A stretch of DNA of 23,034 nt from positions 1-23,034 of the IMG/VR virus record IMGVR_UViG_3300024518_003559; one strand, 5' to 3'. The notes under the pieces are model-generated. The model was not told the origin of the DNA, searched no databases, and was given only the letters and a program-made list of their open reading frames with translations. Positions 7,225 through 14,075 of the stretch are shown in pieces (position 1 is the first letter of the stretch; the number at the start of each line of letters is the position of its first letter). This DNA is from a virus. The position numbers and the translations under genes were made by a program.

Positions 7225-7839
7225 TTACTCTGCCGCGCGCAACTTTGCAACATCTAGTGTGACAATGCGATGACCACCCAAGAAGTTGATAAGAACCTTG
7301 GCCGTTCGATCCTCCATCCCCATGACCTTGCCGCGCATGGCCTCGCCGAGCGTCACCACATCATCGCCGATCGCGAATGTCCGGTGGGTGTCCTGGTACT
7401 TCTCGTAGTCTGGGGCGTTGAACTCGCCCCCTGCCTGCCGCCAGATCAGGGATCGCAGACCTGGGCGCTCGGGGAGTCCGTTGCTCGCCGGCCTCGTATC
7501 GTGGGGGATGGGCCGAGGCTCCCCGCCCCACCCGACAACACCGATCACCAGGCGATAGGCGAAGACCCGATCCCACCCAGGCGTCCGGTCGTTCATGCCC
7601 ACAAACACCAAGCCCGGCAAAATAGGCCGCCGGATCTCGCGCTTTTTCATCCTCGCCTTGGTCGTGCCGTTGCTGAACTCCCATGATTTCCTGACCAAAA
7701 CGAATGTAGCGAACCCCTCGTCCCGTAGAACAAACTCCGCCACAGTTTCCTTCTGAGGTGTAACCCTCACGCCGAACCACGTGTAGTTTCGGCTGTCGAG
7801 GCGGCTATCCTCGACATACTCTCTGCGCTTTGCAATCAC
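7225..7839 (-). CDS. NusG-like transcription elongation/antitermination factor
   Basis: This is a 204-aa protein. Residues 20-130 fit a NusG N-terminal (NGN) domain: the opening YTWFGVRVTPQKETVAEFVL is the usual first strand and helix, and ILPGLVFVGM is the typical later strand. Residues 155-204 form a KOW domain (AIGDDVVTLGEAMRGKVMGM ... VLINFLGGHRIVTLDVAKL). NusG paralogues bind the RNA polymerase clamp helices and often act as operon-specific antiterminators (RfaH-like). It is encoded just upstream of the tRNA and the leftward head module, so a role in carrying RNA polymerase through late terminators is a sensible inference. The short hairpin after the Cro-like gene is a possible target. 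Family assignment is good; the target is not known. Confidence 0.75.
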   Translation of the reverse strand: MIAKRREYVEDSRLDSRNYTWFGVRVTPQKETVAEFVLRDEGFATFVLVRKSWEFSNGTTKARMKKREIRRPILPGLVFVGMNDRTPGWDRVFAYRLVIGVVGWGGEPRPIPHDTRPASNGLPERPGLRSLIWRQAGGEFNAPDYEKYQDTHRTFAIGDDVVTLGEAMRGKVMGMEDRTAKVLINFLGGHRIVTLDVAKLRAAE

Positions 7840-7869
7840 ACTGCTCCCACCCGATTGCCTGCCTCTACG

Positions 7870-8124
7870 TCAGTGCATCTTTTCGGTCTTGGCCCTCCGC
7901 TCTGGTGTGTCGGCATTCCCATCCGGATAAGAATCCGGCTTTGGGTCAAAAGCCTTGGTGAGACGGTCAGCGAGGCCCAAAGCCTGCGCCTTGGACATGG
8001 GGATCGTCACCACAATGCCGTACTGCACTATCGTGATAAAGGCGTGGCACCCGTCATCGCAAACATCTACCTGAGCAAGCCCCTCGCGGTCCCCGTTGTT
8101 GTCATCTTCGGTATCATCGTCCAT
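7870..8124 (-). CDS. Small acidic hypothetical protein
   Basis: The protein is 84 aa, with an acidic start (MDDDTEDDNNGDREG), a central beta-like stretch containing HAFITIVQYGIVVTIPMS, a helix with QALGLADRL, and a charged tail ending KTEKMH. The beta-hairpin-then-helix pattern is frequent in small phage proteins of unknown function. The start overlaps the end of the preceding 62-aa gene by 11 bases, and a 30-base gap follows before the NusG-like gene. I do not recognise a family. Confidence 0.6.
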   Translation of the reverse strand: MDDDTEDDNNGDREGLAQVDVCDDGCHAFITIVQYGIVVTIPMSKAQALGLADRLTKAFDPKPDSYPDGNADTPERRAKTEKMH

Positions 8125-8302
8125 TGGGTGTCCTCGCTGCCCTCATGGCGCTCCACGCCTTCAGGCTCGCGACCTGGGCAGCGTTGATCACCCGGCGCGA
8201 GTACGGGAGGCTGAAGTAGCTGCCTCGCCCGCTCACGCGCTGCTCGTGCGCCAGGGCGCGCTCATAGACCTGTCTCGCGGCTCTGTGGGCTTCATTGGCC
8301 AT
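8114..8302 (-). CDS. Small basic hypothetical protein
   Basis: This is a 62-aa, Arg/Ala-rich, helical protein (start MANEAHRAARQVYERALAHE). It overlaps the end of the sigma4-containing gene upstream and the start of the acidic 84-aa gene downstream by 11 bases each, which suggests translational coupling. No motif is recognised. Its reality rests on the frame being compactly fitted between its neighbours. Confidence 0.55.
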   Translation of the reverse strand: MANEAHRAARQVYERALAHEQRVSGRGSYFSLPYSRRVINAAQVASLKAWSAMRAARTPNGR

Positions 8303-9179
8303 TGGTGGTCCCCTCCTGATCGCGCCAGCCCGGCGCTCTCTCGTAATCGTCGCACAAAAACTCCCGGCTCACAAATCGGTCGCCGTGGGCGGAGCATCTT
8401 CCGTAGGCGCCGATCAGCAGTGTCTTTCGTTCCATGAAGTTCAGGAAGCAGTGTTTGCAGTTGCGGCAGATACACCGCTGGCGTGATTCCATGTCGGCGG
8501 CGTTCTCGACCGATCGCCGGACAGTGGCGTCATACTTTGACTGCCTGTAAATATCTTCGCGTTGGTGTCGCAGTCCATCGGACCTGTCCCTGTCGGCGCG
8601 GCTCTTTCTCACAATCGCATCGCCTGGATGGTAGTCTCGCAGGATTGGCCGGAATTTTGGGTGCTGGAGTTTTCTTATGGCTTTTGCCAGCATCTGACGG
8701 ATGCGCTCCGAAGTGACGCTGAACTCGCGCCCGACCTCATCAAGGGTGTGCTCCCCGCAGCTAAAGCCAAACACAAGGCGGGCCACCCGTTCTTCTCGCG
8801 CCGTCAACCCAGACAGCGCCACCCTCGCCGCCTGCCTGGCGCCCATGTCGTGCTCCGGGTCCGGCACATCCCCGCCGAGGCCGGCCACGGCCTCGTCCGC
8901 CCACTCGACCAGGCATGGGTCTGGATCAAGAGGCGCAACCTCCTCCGGGTCGAGCCGCAGAACGGCGCACAGCGCGTATAATGTGTCGCTGTAGTCGACC
9001 TTGGTACTTCCGCCAGGGTGCAGATCACCGATGATAAACTTGCCAGCCGATGTAAGCGCAACGCCGGCCATGTTGGCGAGCTGGGAGGTTGTGGAAATCC
9101 CGGCCCTCGCCATGCGATCCATGATGACCGGATCGCGGCGCCTCTTATTGGCTTCGATTGCGCGCTGCCTCGGGGTCAT
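8292..9179 (-). CDS. HTH + sigma-70 region 4 + Cys-cluster regulator
   Basis: The protein is 295 aa from ATG 9179; an ATG at 9206 would add nine residues. Residues about 19-81 look like an XRE-type HTH domain (ISTTSQLANMAGVALTSAGKF, then a helix with LYALCAVLRLDPEEV). Residues 122-174 are a clear sigma-70 region 4: LTAREERVARLVFGF, TLDEVGREFSVTSERIRQ and AKAIRKLQHP match the usual region 4.2 helix-turn-helix. Sigma region 2 is absent, so it cannot be a complete sigma factor by itself. The C-terminal part carries Cys at 236, 238, 241, 244, 262 and 276, a likely zinc site. Such a protein could bind a -35 element or the RNA polymerase flap and redirect transcription to phage promoters. It is preceded by a zinc-ribbon gene and followed by small genes and the NusG-like gene. 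Confidence 0.7.
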   Translation of the reverse strand: MTPRQRAIEANKRRRDPVIMDRMARAGISTTSQLANMAGVALTSAGKFIIGDLHPGGSTKVDYSDTLYALCAVLRLDPEEVAPLDPDPCLVEWADEAVAGLGGDVPDPEHDMGARQAARVALSGLTAREERVARLVFGFSCGEHTLDEVGREFSVTSERIRQMLAKAIRKLQHPKFRPILRDYHPGDAIVRKSRADRDRSDGLRHQREDIYRQSKYDATVRRSVENAADMESRQRCICRNCKHCFLNFMERKTLLIGAYGRCSAHGDRFVSREFLCDDYERAPGWRDQEGTTNGQ

Positions 9180-9183
9180 CCTC

Positions 9184-9498
9184 TCACCAGTCTTTCGAGC
9201 ACACATAGCCCCGCGTAGCGCAGGCTTTGCACAGGCGATGGCCTATACCGGAGCTCATGAACAGCGTGCTGCACCCCATGCAGCGCCGCTCTTTCTTCGG
9301 ATTCTTCGCCTTGGCGCGCAGCGCGTTCAATCGATCCTCGGCCTGGCCGCGGTCACCAATGACGCCGGAACACTTGATGTTGGTGCCGACCTGATAGACG
9401 CCGTAGGTGACTAAGCCGTTTTTGGTCAAGCACCGGACCTCGTAGTCGTGCTGACTTGTGGTGCGAATCTTCTTGTAGTGGTTGGCCCCCCTACTCAT
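9184..9498 (-). CDS. Small protein with C-terminal zinc ribbon
   Basis: This is a 104-aa protein. The first ~60 residues are predicted beta/alpha (DYEVRCLTKNGLVTYGVYQV). The C-terminus has CMGCSTLF, then CKAC, with a spacing of about 14 residues, plus a last Cys in GYVCSKDW; C-x2-C...C-x2-C would hold one zinc ion. Zinc ribbons of this sort occur in small phage transcription or nucleic acid-binding proteins. Its end runs just past the start of the sigma4-containing gene, and its start overlaps the 66-aa gene stop by ATGA in the upstream direction. A link to transcription control is inference from the neighbour. Confidence 0.6.
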   Translation of the reverse strand: MSRGANHYKKIRTTSQHDYEVRCLTKNGLVTYGVYQVGTNIKCSGVIGDRGQAEDRLNALRAKAKNPKKERRCMGCSTLFMSSGIGHRLCKACATRGYVCSKDW

Positions 9499-9695
9499 CC
9501 CTCGCCCCTCTTTTCGTTGAGCGCCACGCGCAGCGCATCATTGTCAGCGTACAGCCGCTTGCAGGCTTCGCGCATCGCCGCATATGCCCGCAGCAAGCCT
9601 CGAATCCCCTCGACCGTGTTGGAGTTGGCGCAGTTTGCCTCGATGGCGGGGATGTGGTGGTCCCGCATCTGCTTGATCCGCGTGGCGCTGTTCAT
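9495..9695 (-). CDS. Small helical hypothetical protein
   Basis: This 66-aa, all-helical, probably coiled-coil protein (start MNSATRIKQMRDHHIPAIEA) includes REACKRLYADNDALRVALNE. Leucine/alanine heptad-like spacing in residues 30-60 suggests dimerisation. Both ends overlap neighbours by four bases (ATGA), so it is an integral member of the leftward operon. Function is not recognised. Confidence 0.55.
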   Translation of the reverse strand: MNSATRIKQMRDHHIPAIEANCANSNTVEGIRGLLRAYAAMREACKRLYADNDALRVALNEKRGEG

Positions 9696-10063
9696 GCTGG
9701 GGCCCCGTCGTTCGCCGGGTCAGGCGCCGGCGCGGTCGCCGCTGCCATTGCGGCCAGGCTCTCGGTGTGCTTGATCGGAGGGTGCGGCCACGGGCACGGA
9801 TAGGCGAAATGCAGCGTCCCAATCTCGGGCGGGCTGGTGCCTCCCCACTTGCCGATGTTGTAGCTGTTGGCCAGAACCACAGCGGCAGCGTGGTCTTGGG
9901 CGGCTATGATGGAGCCCTCGTCACCAAACCCGGTGATGATGTGAACGCCCCAGAAGACCATATCAGCCGAGGTCTCGATCATCTCGTGGATGAAGTCGCT
10001 GCGCGCACGGTCCCTCCGCGCGGCCTCGGCCTTGTGCCGCTTCTTCGTCTGGGCCTTGCTCAT
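9692..10063 (-). CDS. Hypothetical protein
   Basis: The protein is 123 aa from ATG 10063, chosen because it overlaps the stop of the preceding gene (GGATGAGC, ATGA type); an in-frame upstream extension would cover most of that gene's end. The start is highly basic (MSKAQTKKRHKAEAARRDR), followed by a mixed alpha/beta part with DMVFWGVHIITGFGDEG and a Pro/Ala-rich tail. No known domain is seen. It could be a nucleic acid-binding accessory protein judged only by the basic start. Confidence 0.5.
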   Translation of the reverse strand: MSKAQTKKRHKAEAARRDRARSDFIHEMIETSADMVFWGVHIITGFGDEGSIIAAQDHAAAVVLANSYNIGKWGGTSPPEIGTLHFAYPCPWPHPPIKHTESLAAMAAATAPAPDPANDGAPA

Positions 10064-10314
10064 CCCACCTCCCCCGTCCGGCGCGACCCCTCGACGTTTG
10101 AGAGCAGGTACATGATGTTCACGGGCCCGCGCCAAAGCCTGCCATATTTGCATCCAGCGTCAATGTTGTCCGTTTCGCGGTGGAACTGCACATCCAGTGT
10201 CTCACGATCCGCAAGCCCGGCCTCGTCGGCCAGGGACCGTAGCCACTCGGTGATGTCCTCGTTGCTCACCAGAAGCCGCGTCGTCCTGCCGTCCTTGATC
10301 ACCTCAACCATCAT
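10060..10314 (-). CDS. Small hypothetical protein
   Basis: The 84-aa protein starts MMVEVIKDGRTTRLLVSNED; either of the first two Met codons could start it. A beta-hairpin is followed by a helix with ITEWLRSLADEAGL and a C-terminal stretch with Arg and Gly. It overlaps the winged-helix-like gene upstream by 11 bases and the 123-aa gene downstream by four. I do not recognise a family. Confidence 0.5.
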   Translation of the reverse strand: MMVEVIKDGRTTRLLVSNEDITEWLRSLADEAGLADRETLDVQFHRETDNIDAGCKYGRLWRGPVNIMYLLSNVEGSRRTGEVG

Positions 10315-10591
10315 TGTCCTCCGCTTGGGTCTGCGCCCTCACGATTTCATACACAGCCGCCGATCTACCACTGTGGTTCCGCCGGCGCTTGCCGGTGTCC
10401 CTGATCTTACCAGCAATCTTCAGCTCTGTGAAGCGCGGCCTGATCGCCAATGGAGAGCGATAAAGCCGGTCGGCGGCCTGGTCGGCGGTCATGGCCGACT
10501 CAGCCAGCACCATCAGAACCCGTCGTTGCAGGTTTCTCACCTCGCTCTCGCCCGGCTTGGCCGCGGCGCTGGTATCGGTGTTATTGACCAT
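10304..10591 (-). CDS. Winged-helix-like DNA-binding protein
   Basis: The protein is 95 aa from ATG 10591, chosen because AAGGAG lies nine bases upstream; another ATG two codons earlier has poor spacing. After a Thr/Ala-rich start, residues about 20-85 read as a winged helix: RRVLMVLAESAMTADQAADR for helices 1-2, then a recognition helix SPLAIRPRFTELKIAGKI and a wing with RRRNHSGRSAAVYEIV. This pattern is common in small phage regulators and in NinH/MarR-like folds that sense repeated DNA. A gap of about 125 bases before it holds no supported gene. Confidence 0.55.
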   Translation of the reverse strand: MVNNTDTSAAAKPGESEVRNLQRRVLMVLAESAMTADQAADRLYRSPLAIRPRFTELKIAGKIRDTGKRRRNHSGRSAAVYEIVRAQTQAEDNDG

Positions 10592-10717
10592 AACCATCGT
10601 CTCCTTCTCTGGGCTCGCGCGCATCTGCCCGCGCGTTGCAATCCAGCCTCGGCGCCCCCTCATTCCTCAACGCGAACCTGAACTGGACTTGCATCCACGC
10701 CCACGTAGTACCTGAAG

Positions 10718-11098
10718 CTAGACGCCAGCGCATACCTGCCGGAGTTTGCCGATCGCGTGTACGATCATCCCTGAACGCTTGAGTGGCCCACTATTAGGGG
10801 TGGTGAAGATGCGGGTGTAGCCGATCCTGCGGGGATAGCCTCGTACCTCCATGATGCCGAGAATGTCGATCTGGACCTTGCCCATATCGTGGGCGACGGG
10901 CTGGCTGTCGTCGATGTCGATGTTCCACACTCCTGGGCGCCAGTAGCTATGCGGGGGGCCTACATCGTAGTGCTGCTCCATGCGGGTGAACGGGTGTGGC
11001 CTGATGATGCGATCGCCTATCTTTGGCTCGTAGTTCATCCAGATGTATCGCGGGATGGTCCAGGAACCGGCGAAGTCCTTGGGGTCAACCAGCTTCAT
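10718..11098 (-). CDS. Hypothetical protein
   Basis: This is a 126-aa protein, predicted mostly beta with many aromatic and proline residues (MKLVDPKDFAGSWTIPRYIW; GPPHSYWRPGVWNIDIDD; RGYPRRIGYTRIFTTPNSG). No motif is recognised. The ATG overlaps the stop of the 170-aa gene (ATGA), so the two are translationally coupled. It lies in the replication part of the leftward operon. Confidence 0.55.
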   Translation of the reverse strand: MKLVDPKDFAGSWTIPRYIWMNYEPKIGDRIIRPHPFTRMEQHYDVGPPHSYWRPGVWNIDIDDSQPVAHDMGKVQIDILGIMEVRGYPRRIGYTRIFTTPNSGPLKRSGMIVHAIGKLRQVCAGV

Positions 11099-11607
11099 GT
11101 CTTGTCCTCCCTATGGTGCTTCCGGCGCGAAGGGTTCCTGCTGTAGATGCTCATCACGCGGTCGCTGATTTCCTTGCGCTGCTCTTGTGACAGCGTGGTC
11201 GGCTCCGGCAGTGGCGGCGGCTGAACTTGCTCCATCGATATCCTCTTGCGTGCGGAGGTCATGTTGGCGATCGCGCGCTCAATGATGTTCACAGGTACGG
11301 GCGGCACGTCCTTACCGTGCTTGATCCAATGGCGGAATGCCTCGCCGGTAAATGGCTGTGGGACACCTTCGAGCGCGTCCACCCACATGGAGACCGCCAG
11401 TTTCATCTCTGCGGCGGTTGGGGACTTCGCGTAAGGATATATGATCCGGCACCCGTGCAGCAACGCTGCCAACTCTGTGGCCCCCATCTCCGGCTGCCTG
11501 AGCAGTTCAGTTACCTCTTTGACGCTTTTGATCCAGAGATCTGGCGTACTCAAGAGTTTCTTTGAGCTTGGCATCTCGTTCCCGGTCGCGGGGAGATTGT
11601 CCGACAT
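11095..11607 (-). CDS. Possible helicase-loader-like protein
   Basis: This is a 170-aa helical protein. The start at 11607 is well supported by AGGAGG eight bases upstream, although it lies 101 bases inside the DUF1376 gene. The middle reads EVTELLRQPEMGATELAALL, then MKLAVSMWVDALEGVPQ and AFRHWIKHGKDVPPVPVNII. The order of helix, W-x3-L, a further helix with a K-x2-P-P turn recalls phage loaders of the G39P type that deliver the replicative helicase. That resemblance is by eye and weak. The C-terminus is Arg/His-rich. Its neighbour is a replication initiation-type protein, which fits. DnaT-like or unrelated functions are alternatives. Confidence 0.5.
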   Translation of the reverse strand: MSDNLPATGNEMPSSKKLLSTPDLWIKSVKEVTELLRQPEMGATELAALLHGCRIIYPYAKSPTAAEMKLAVSMWVDALEGVPQPFTGEAFRHWIKHGKDVPPVPVNIIERAIANMTSARKRISMEQVQPPPLPEPTTLSQEQRKEISDRVMSIYSRNPSRRKHHREDKT

Positions 11608-12442
11608 GGTTTGATCCTCCTGATGTGGTTGGCGTCAGTGCTGGTTCGAGTTTCCGGCCGGCGCGCTCTCGCATCGCTGGCGTGAAATATTCGAGGCTCT
11701 TGGGTGGGTCCGTCCTTTTCGCCATGACCTCTGTCACGGTCTCGACGATCTCGTCCTCGGTCAGGTCGAGGCCCCCCCACTGGCTGATGGTGTGTGCGGT
11801 CTCAGAACCCAGCCATCTGGTTGGCCACGATGATTTTGAGATGTCTATTCCCGCTGCTTCGAGCACACGTTCTCTGGTCTCAGATGTTTTGAAAATATTT
11901 GGTTCAATGATTGGTAATGAATCGGGCGCACGCGCATTAGGAAGAGGAGCATCTTTCTTCTCTATGGATTCTGGATTCTGGATTGCATTGCCCCGGCCAT
12001 GCTCCGGCTGTGCGTTCGCATTATCCAAGTCGTTTGTTTTCAACGGCTTATCATCAGTGTTGGTGTGTTCTGCTGGTATGTCTTGCTGGTATGTCTTACT
12101 GGTACTACCAGCAGCACCACCTTCCCAACGGGAATTTGCCGATTTTGCGGCCTTTTCAGACCTCCCGATCGCAAGCTCCCACTCCTCTGTAACCTTGTTC
12201 TGGGTGACGCGATCTCCCTCGAACGTGAGGAACGCGCAGATGACTGTGCGGGACCGCTTCCAGTGGGTGGCATGGAGCGTCGAGTATTTACGCAGCAGGC
12301 GGTCGTCGCTGGGGAGCCAGGCGCCATTCCGCCACATGGCGATGATGATCCTGAGATAGCCGCCGAACTCGGTGGCAGTCAGGTGGCCGGTGTCGCCGAG
12401 GAGCGCGTCAGTGCGTAGGGGCATGGTCGGGAAGCGCGCCAT
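11507..12442 (-). CDS. DUF1376 (YdaU-type) replication protein
   Basis: This is a 311-aa protein. Residues 1-95 (MARFPTMPLRTDALLGDTGH, FGGYLRIIIAMWRNGAWLPSDDRLLRKYS, DRVTQNKVTEEWE) are a typical DUF1376 domain, a winged-helix-like domain at the N-terminus of phage and prophage replication proteins. A hydrophilic linker follows at about 100-170. A C-terminal helical segment then includes DEIVETVTEVMAKR and a FTPAMRERAG tail typical of this group. It probably binds the phage origin or single-stranded DNA and recruits the host helicase with the next gene. The ATG overlaps the stop of the 105-aa gene (TGATG). The region 11860-12130 has lower GC than its surroundings (linker region), so it might hold the origin, as happens in lambda O; this is speculative. 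Confidence 0.75.
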   Translation of the reverse strand: MARFPTMPLRTDALLGDTGHLTATEFGGYLRIIIAMWRNGAWLPSDDRLLRKYSTLHATHWKRSRTVICAFLTFEGDRVTQNKVTEEWELAIGRSEKAAKSANSRWEGGAAGSTSKTYQQDIPAEHTNTDDKPLKTNDLDNANAQPEHGRGNAIQNPESIEKKDAPLPNARAPDSLPIIEPNIFKTSETRERVLEAAGIDISKSSWPTRWLGSETAHTISQWGGLDLTEDEIVETVTEVMAKRTDPPKSLEYFTPAMRERAGRKLEPALTPTTSGGSNHVGQSPRDRERDAKLKETLEYARSLDQKRQRGN

Positions 12443-12759
12443 CAGGAAGATGCCTTTCTGGCCTCAATTCGACGTGCGATTTCACAGTCGTAGGTGGAAT
12501 TTTTATAGACCGATAGCGTTTTGGATTTGGCCCTCGGCTCACTGAGTTTTCCAGGATCGTAAGCGCCCGATATTTCAAGCTGCCTGATCAGCGCGAGCAA
12601 GGATGGCGACATGATCCCGCGCCACGGATGATGGCCCACCGCGGCCAGCTCGGCCCGCTGAAATTCGCTCATCAGATGGTAAAATTCAGCGTGTGCCCAC
12701 TGCTCCTGTTGCCAGCAATGATGCGCGGCGGCCTTTATGATGTGTACTGAGCCACCCAT
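12442..12759 (-). CDS. Hypothetical protein
   Basis: This is a 105-aa protein. The N-terminal half is rich in His and Trp (MGGSVHIIKAAAHHCWQQEQ; GHHPWRGIM), then a helix with LLALIRQLEISGAYDPGKLS, and a basic tail. It begins one base after the stop of the HTH gene upstream and is coupled to the DUF1376 gene by TGATG. No family is recognised. The position directly before a replication protein suggests an early function. Confidence 0.55.
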   Translation of the reverse strand: MGGSVHIIKAAAHHCWQQEQWAHAEFYHLMSEFQRAELAAVGHHPWRGIMSPSLLALIRQLEISGAYDPGKLSEPRAKSKTLSVYKNSTYDCEIARRIEARKASS

Positions 12760-12760
12760 C

Positions 12761-13261
12761 CTACTTGCCCCTGGATGAGCGCCACCGCCCCGGCCAGGCG
12801 ATGCCGTTCCTGCGCGAAAAATGATAGATCGAGGGGGCCGTCATGCCAAACTTGGCCGCGATCTGGTAGACGGTCTCGCCCGCCTCGATGCCTGTGCGGA
12901 TCGCCTCTATTTTGCCTGCGCGCGAGGCCGCCTTCCGCTCCCTGTTTTTGGCCTGCATCATCTTGTTCAGGCCGAGCCTCCAGAGGAGGTTTAATGCCCC
13001 GTGATCGGTGATTCCGAACTCCGCGGCTATATCTGCGGTCGTGTAACCGTCCTCGATGAGGCCCTTTATTTTGATGAGCCGAAGATCTCGCCTCTCTCTC
13101 GGGCCAGCGTAGCCTGCCGGCTTGTCGTCGGTGGCCACATCCTCTGGCTTAATCCTGCCGAACCTAACGGCCATGTCGTACTCTGCCCGCTCCGCTTCCG
13201 CCCGGCGCCCGGCCTCGCTGAATCTGGCTTCTTCGCTCCCTTGCGCATTGAAGTCGTTCAT
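12761..13261 (-). CDS. Protein with two HTH units
   Basis: The protein is 166 aa from ATG 13261, which has GGGAGGT ten bases upstream and overlaps the DUF1064 gene stop (ATGA). The N-terminus is charged. Residues about 61-97 (LIEDGYTTADIAAEFGIT...) and about 116-155 (GIEAGETVYQIAAKFGMTAP) both read as Hin/resolvase-type helix-turn-helix units: G-x-T/S followed by IAxxFGxT. It therefore probably binds DNA through two similar half-sites. No catalytic domain is present, so it is a regulator or terminase/recombination accessory rather than a recombinase. Confidence 0.65.
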   Translation of the reverse strand: MNDFNAQGSEEARFSEAGRRAEAERAEYDMAVRFGRIKPEDVATDDKPAGYAGPRERRDLRLIKIKGLIEDGYTTADIAAEFGITDHGALNLLWRLGLNKMMQAKNRERKAASRAGKIEAIRTGIEAGETVYQIAAKFGMTAPSIYHFSRRNGIAWPGRWRSSRGK

Positions 13262-13665
13262 CTTCTGCTTACCTCCCTGATTAAGATACCATATACCGCG
13301 AGGACCAGCTTCCGCTTCAGGATGTAATCTGGGGTCGCGTATCCCTTGAAATCCTCGACCACGCGTACCGGGGTCTGATCCCGGCCCCGCTCGTCTATCT
13401 CCTCCATGTAGCAGAAATCGCCGATGTAGGTGGTGATGAGGACGCCGTTGACCACGCATGGATAGCTGGGCTGGAGGCGGAGATTGCTGATCTCGCGCCG
13501 CCTCTCGCGGATTTTGAGGGTGCAGTATCTATCCGCCTCGCCCTTGCTGTCAAAGGTGATGCCGTCCACGGTGGTTTTCACCGCGCCGTACTTGTGCCGC
13601 CTGGGCGGCGGCTTCGCCATCTCGGCCCGCGCCTGCTTGGCGCTCATTCTGATGATCTCGCCCAC
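13258..13665 (-). CDS. DUF1064 nuclease-like protein (PD-(D/E)xK type)
   Basis: This is a 135-aa protein. It reads KYGAVKTTVDGITFDSKGEA, then LRLQPSYP, YIGDFCYME, VVEDFKG and TPDYILKRKL, the ordered segments of DUF1064, a small phage family thought to be of the PD-(D/E)xK nuclease fold. Candidate catalytic residues are E43 (KGEA), D83 (GDF), D105 and K107 (EDFKG). Members occur in phage replication/recombination blocks and may process DNA ends or junctions. The start is a GTG at 13665 with GAGGG eight bases before it; an ATG at 13647 is the alternative. The activity is inferred from the fold. Confidence 0.75.
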   Translation of the reverse strand: MGEIIRMSAKQARAEMAKPPPRRHKYGAVKTTVDGITFDSKGEADRYCTLKIRERRREISNLRLQPSYPCVVNGVLITTYIGDFCYMEEIDERGRDQTPVRVVEDFKGYATPDYILKRKLVLAVYGILIREVSRR

Positions 13666-13690
13666 AGTGCCAACCCTCGCCCAACCCCAC

Positions 13691-13714
13691 CGAACAGAAC
13701 CCCCGCAGGGGGGT
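13691..13714 (-). terminator. Hairpin terminator/attenuator after the Cro-like gene
   Basis: On the leftward strand the sequence reads ACCCCC-CTGC-GGGGGT followed by TCTGTTC: a 6-bp GC stem, 4-base loop and a T-rich tail. It follows the stop of the Cro-like gene directly. It could end most leftward transcripts after that gene unless an antitermination factor acts. The tail has only a moderate number of T, so efficiency is uncertain. Confidence 0.5.
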
Positions 13715-13717
13715 GTC

Positions 13718-13975
13718 CTACGCGAGGGAGGCCGAGGCGGCGATCGGGGCTGTGGCGTCCGATTTTTGCTCGACGAACAGGTCGGCGTGCCTCGCCATGT
13801 CCACGCCCCGGTCGCGCCCGAGCTCGGCGAGCGTCAGATATCGCGCCGGCGGGATAGCCCCGTCTCTGATCCATGGCGATATGGCCTGGGTGGTGATCCC
13901 ACACACTCTGGCTACATCGAGCCGCCCGAGGATGTGGATAAGGGCTTGCACCCTCTGTTTTGGGTTTCTGCTCAT
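13718..13975 (-). CDS. Cro/YdaS-like HTH regulator
   Basis: This is an 85-aa protein. Residues about 8-50 (LIHILGRLDVARVCGITTQA, ISPWIRDGAIPPARYLTLAEL) match the Cro/YdaS type of HTH: a helix, DVARxxGIT turn, a recognition helix with SPWIRDG and an I-P-P-x-R-Y-L segment. It is the first leftward gene next to the divergent control region, the place of Cro in lambdoid switches. A promoter lies so close upstream that the transcript may start at or next to the ATG, although AGGAGAGG lies 12 bases upstream. A hairpin follows the stop. No partner CI repressor is visible in the window. Confidence 0.7.
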   Translation of the reverse strand: MSRNPKQRVQALIHILGRLDVARVCGITTQAISPWIRDGAIPPARYLTLAELGRDRGVDMARHADLFVEQKSDATAPIAASASLA

Positions 13976-13981
13976 GTTCTA

Positions 13982-14011
13982 CTTAAACCTCTCCTTTTGC
14001 TGGTAAGTCAA
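13982..14011 (-). promoter_or_regulatory. Leftward promoter candidate
   Basis: Read leftward, TTGACT (14011-14006) is followed after 18 bases by TTTAAG (13987-13982). The -35 is near consensus and the -10 matches four of six. The predicted start is about 13975, on the ATG of the Cro-like gene, so the message could be leaderless. The 18-base spacer also contains AGGAGAGG, so a start further upstream is not excluded. Confidence 0.4.
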
Positions 14012-14012
14012 G

Positions 14013-14034
14013 CCCACATATCGCCCTATGCGGG
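14013..14034. promoter_or_regulatory. Dyad operator candidate
   Basis: CCCACATA and TATGCGGG form an inverted repeat (8-base arms, one mismatch) around six bases, TCGCCC. It lies immediately upstream of the leftward -35 element and between the two divergent operons. A homodimeric HTH protein such as the Cro-like regulator could bind it and affect one or both promoters. Confidence 0.4.
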
Positions 14035-14075
14035 AATTGTTTGGAAAAAGAGTAAAGCTGGGCGCACATTTCCTA

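Noticed and set aside
10581-10733. 50-codon leftward frame in the gap before the winged-helix gene
   Set aside because: No ribosome site, composition not protein-like, overlaps the supported start at 10591.
12761-13261. Recombinase or transposase for the double-HTH protein
   Set aside because: Only the helix-turn-helix units match; no catalytic Ser, Tyr or DDE domain is present in 166 residues.
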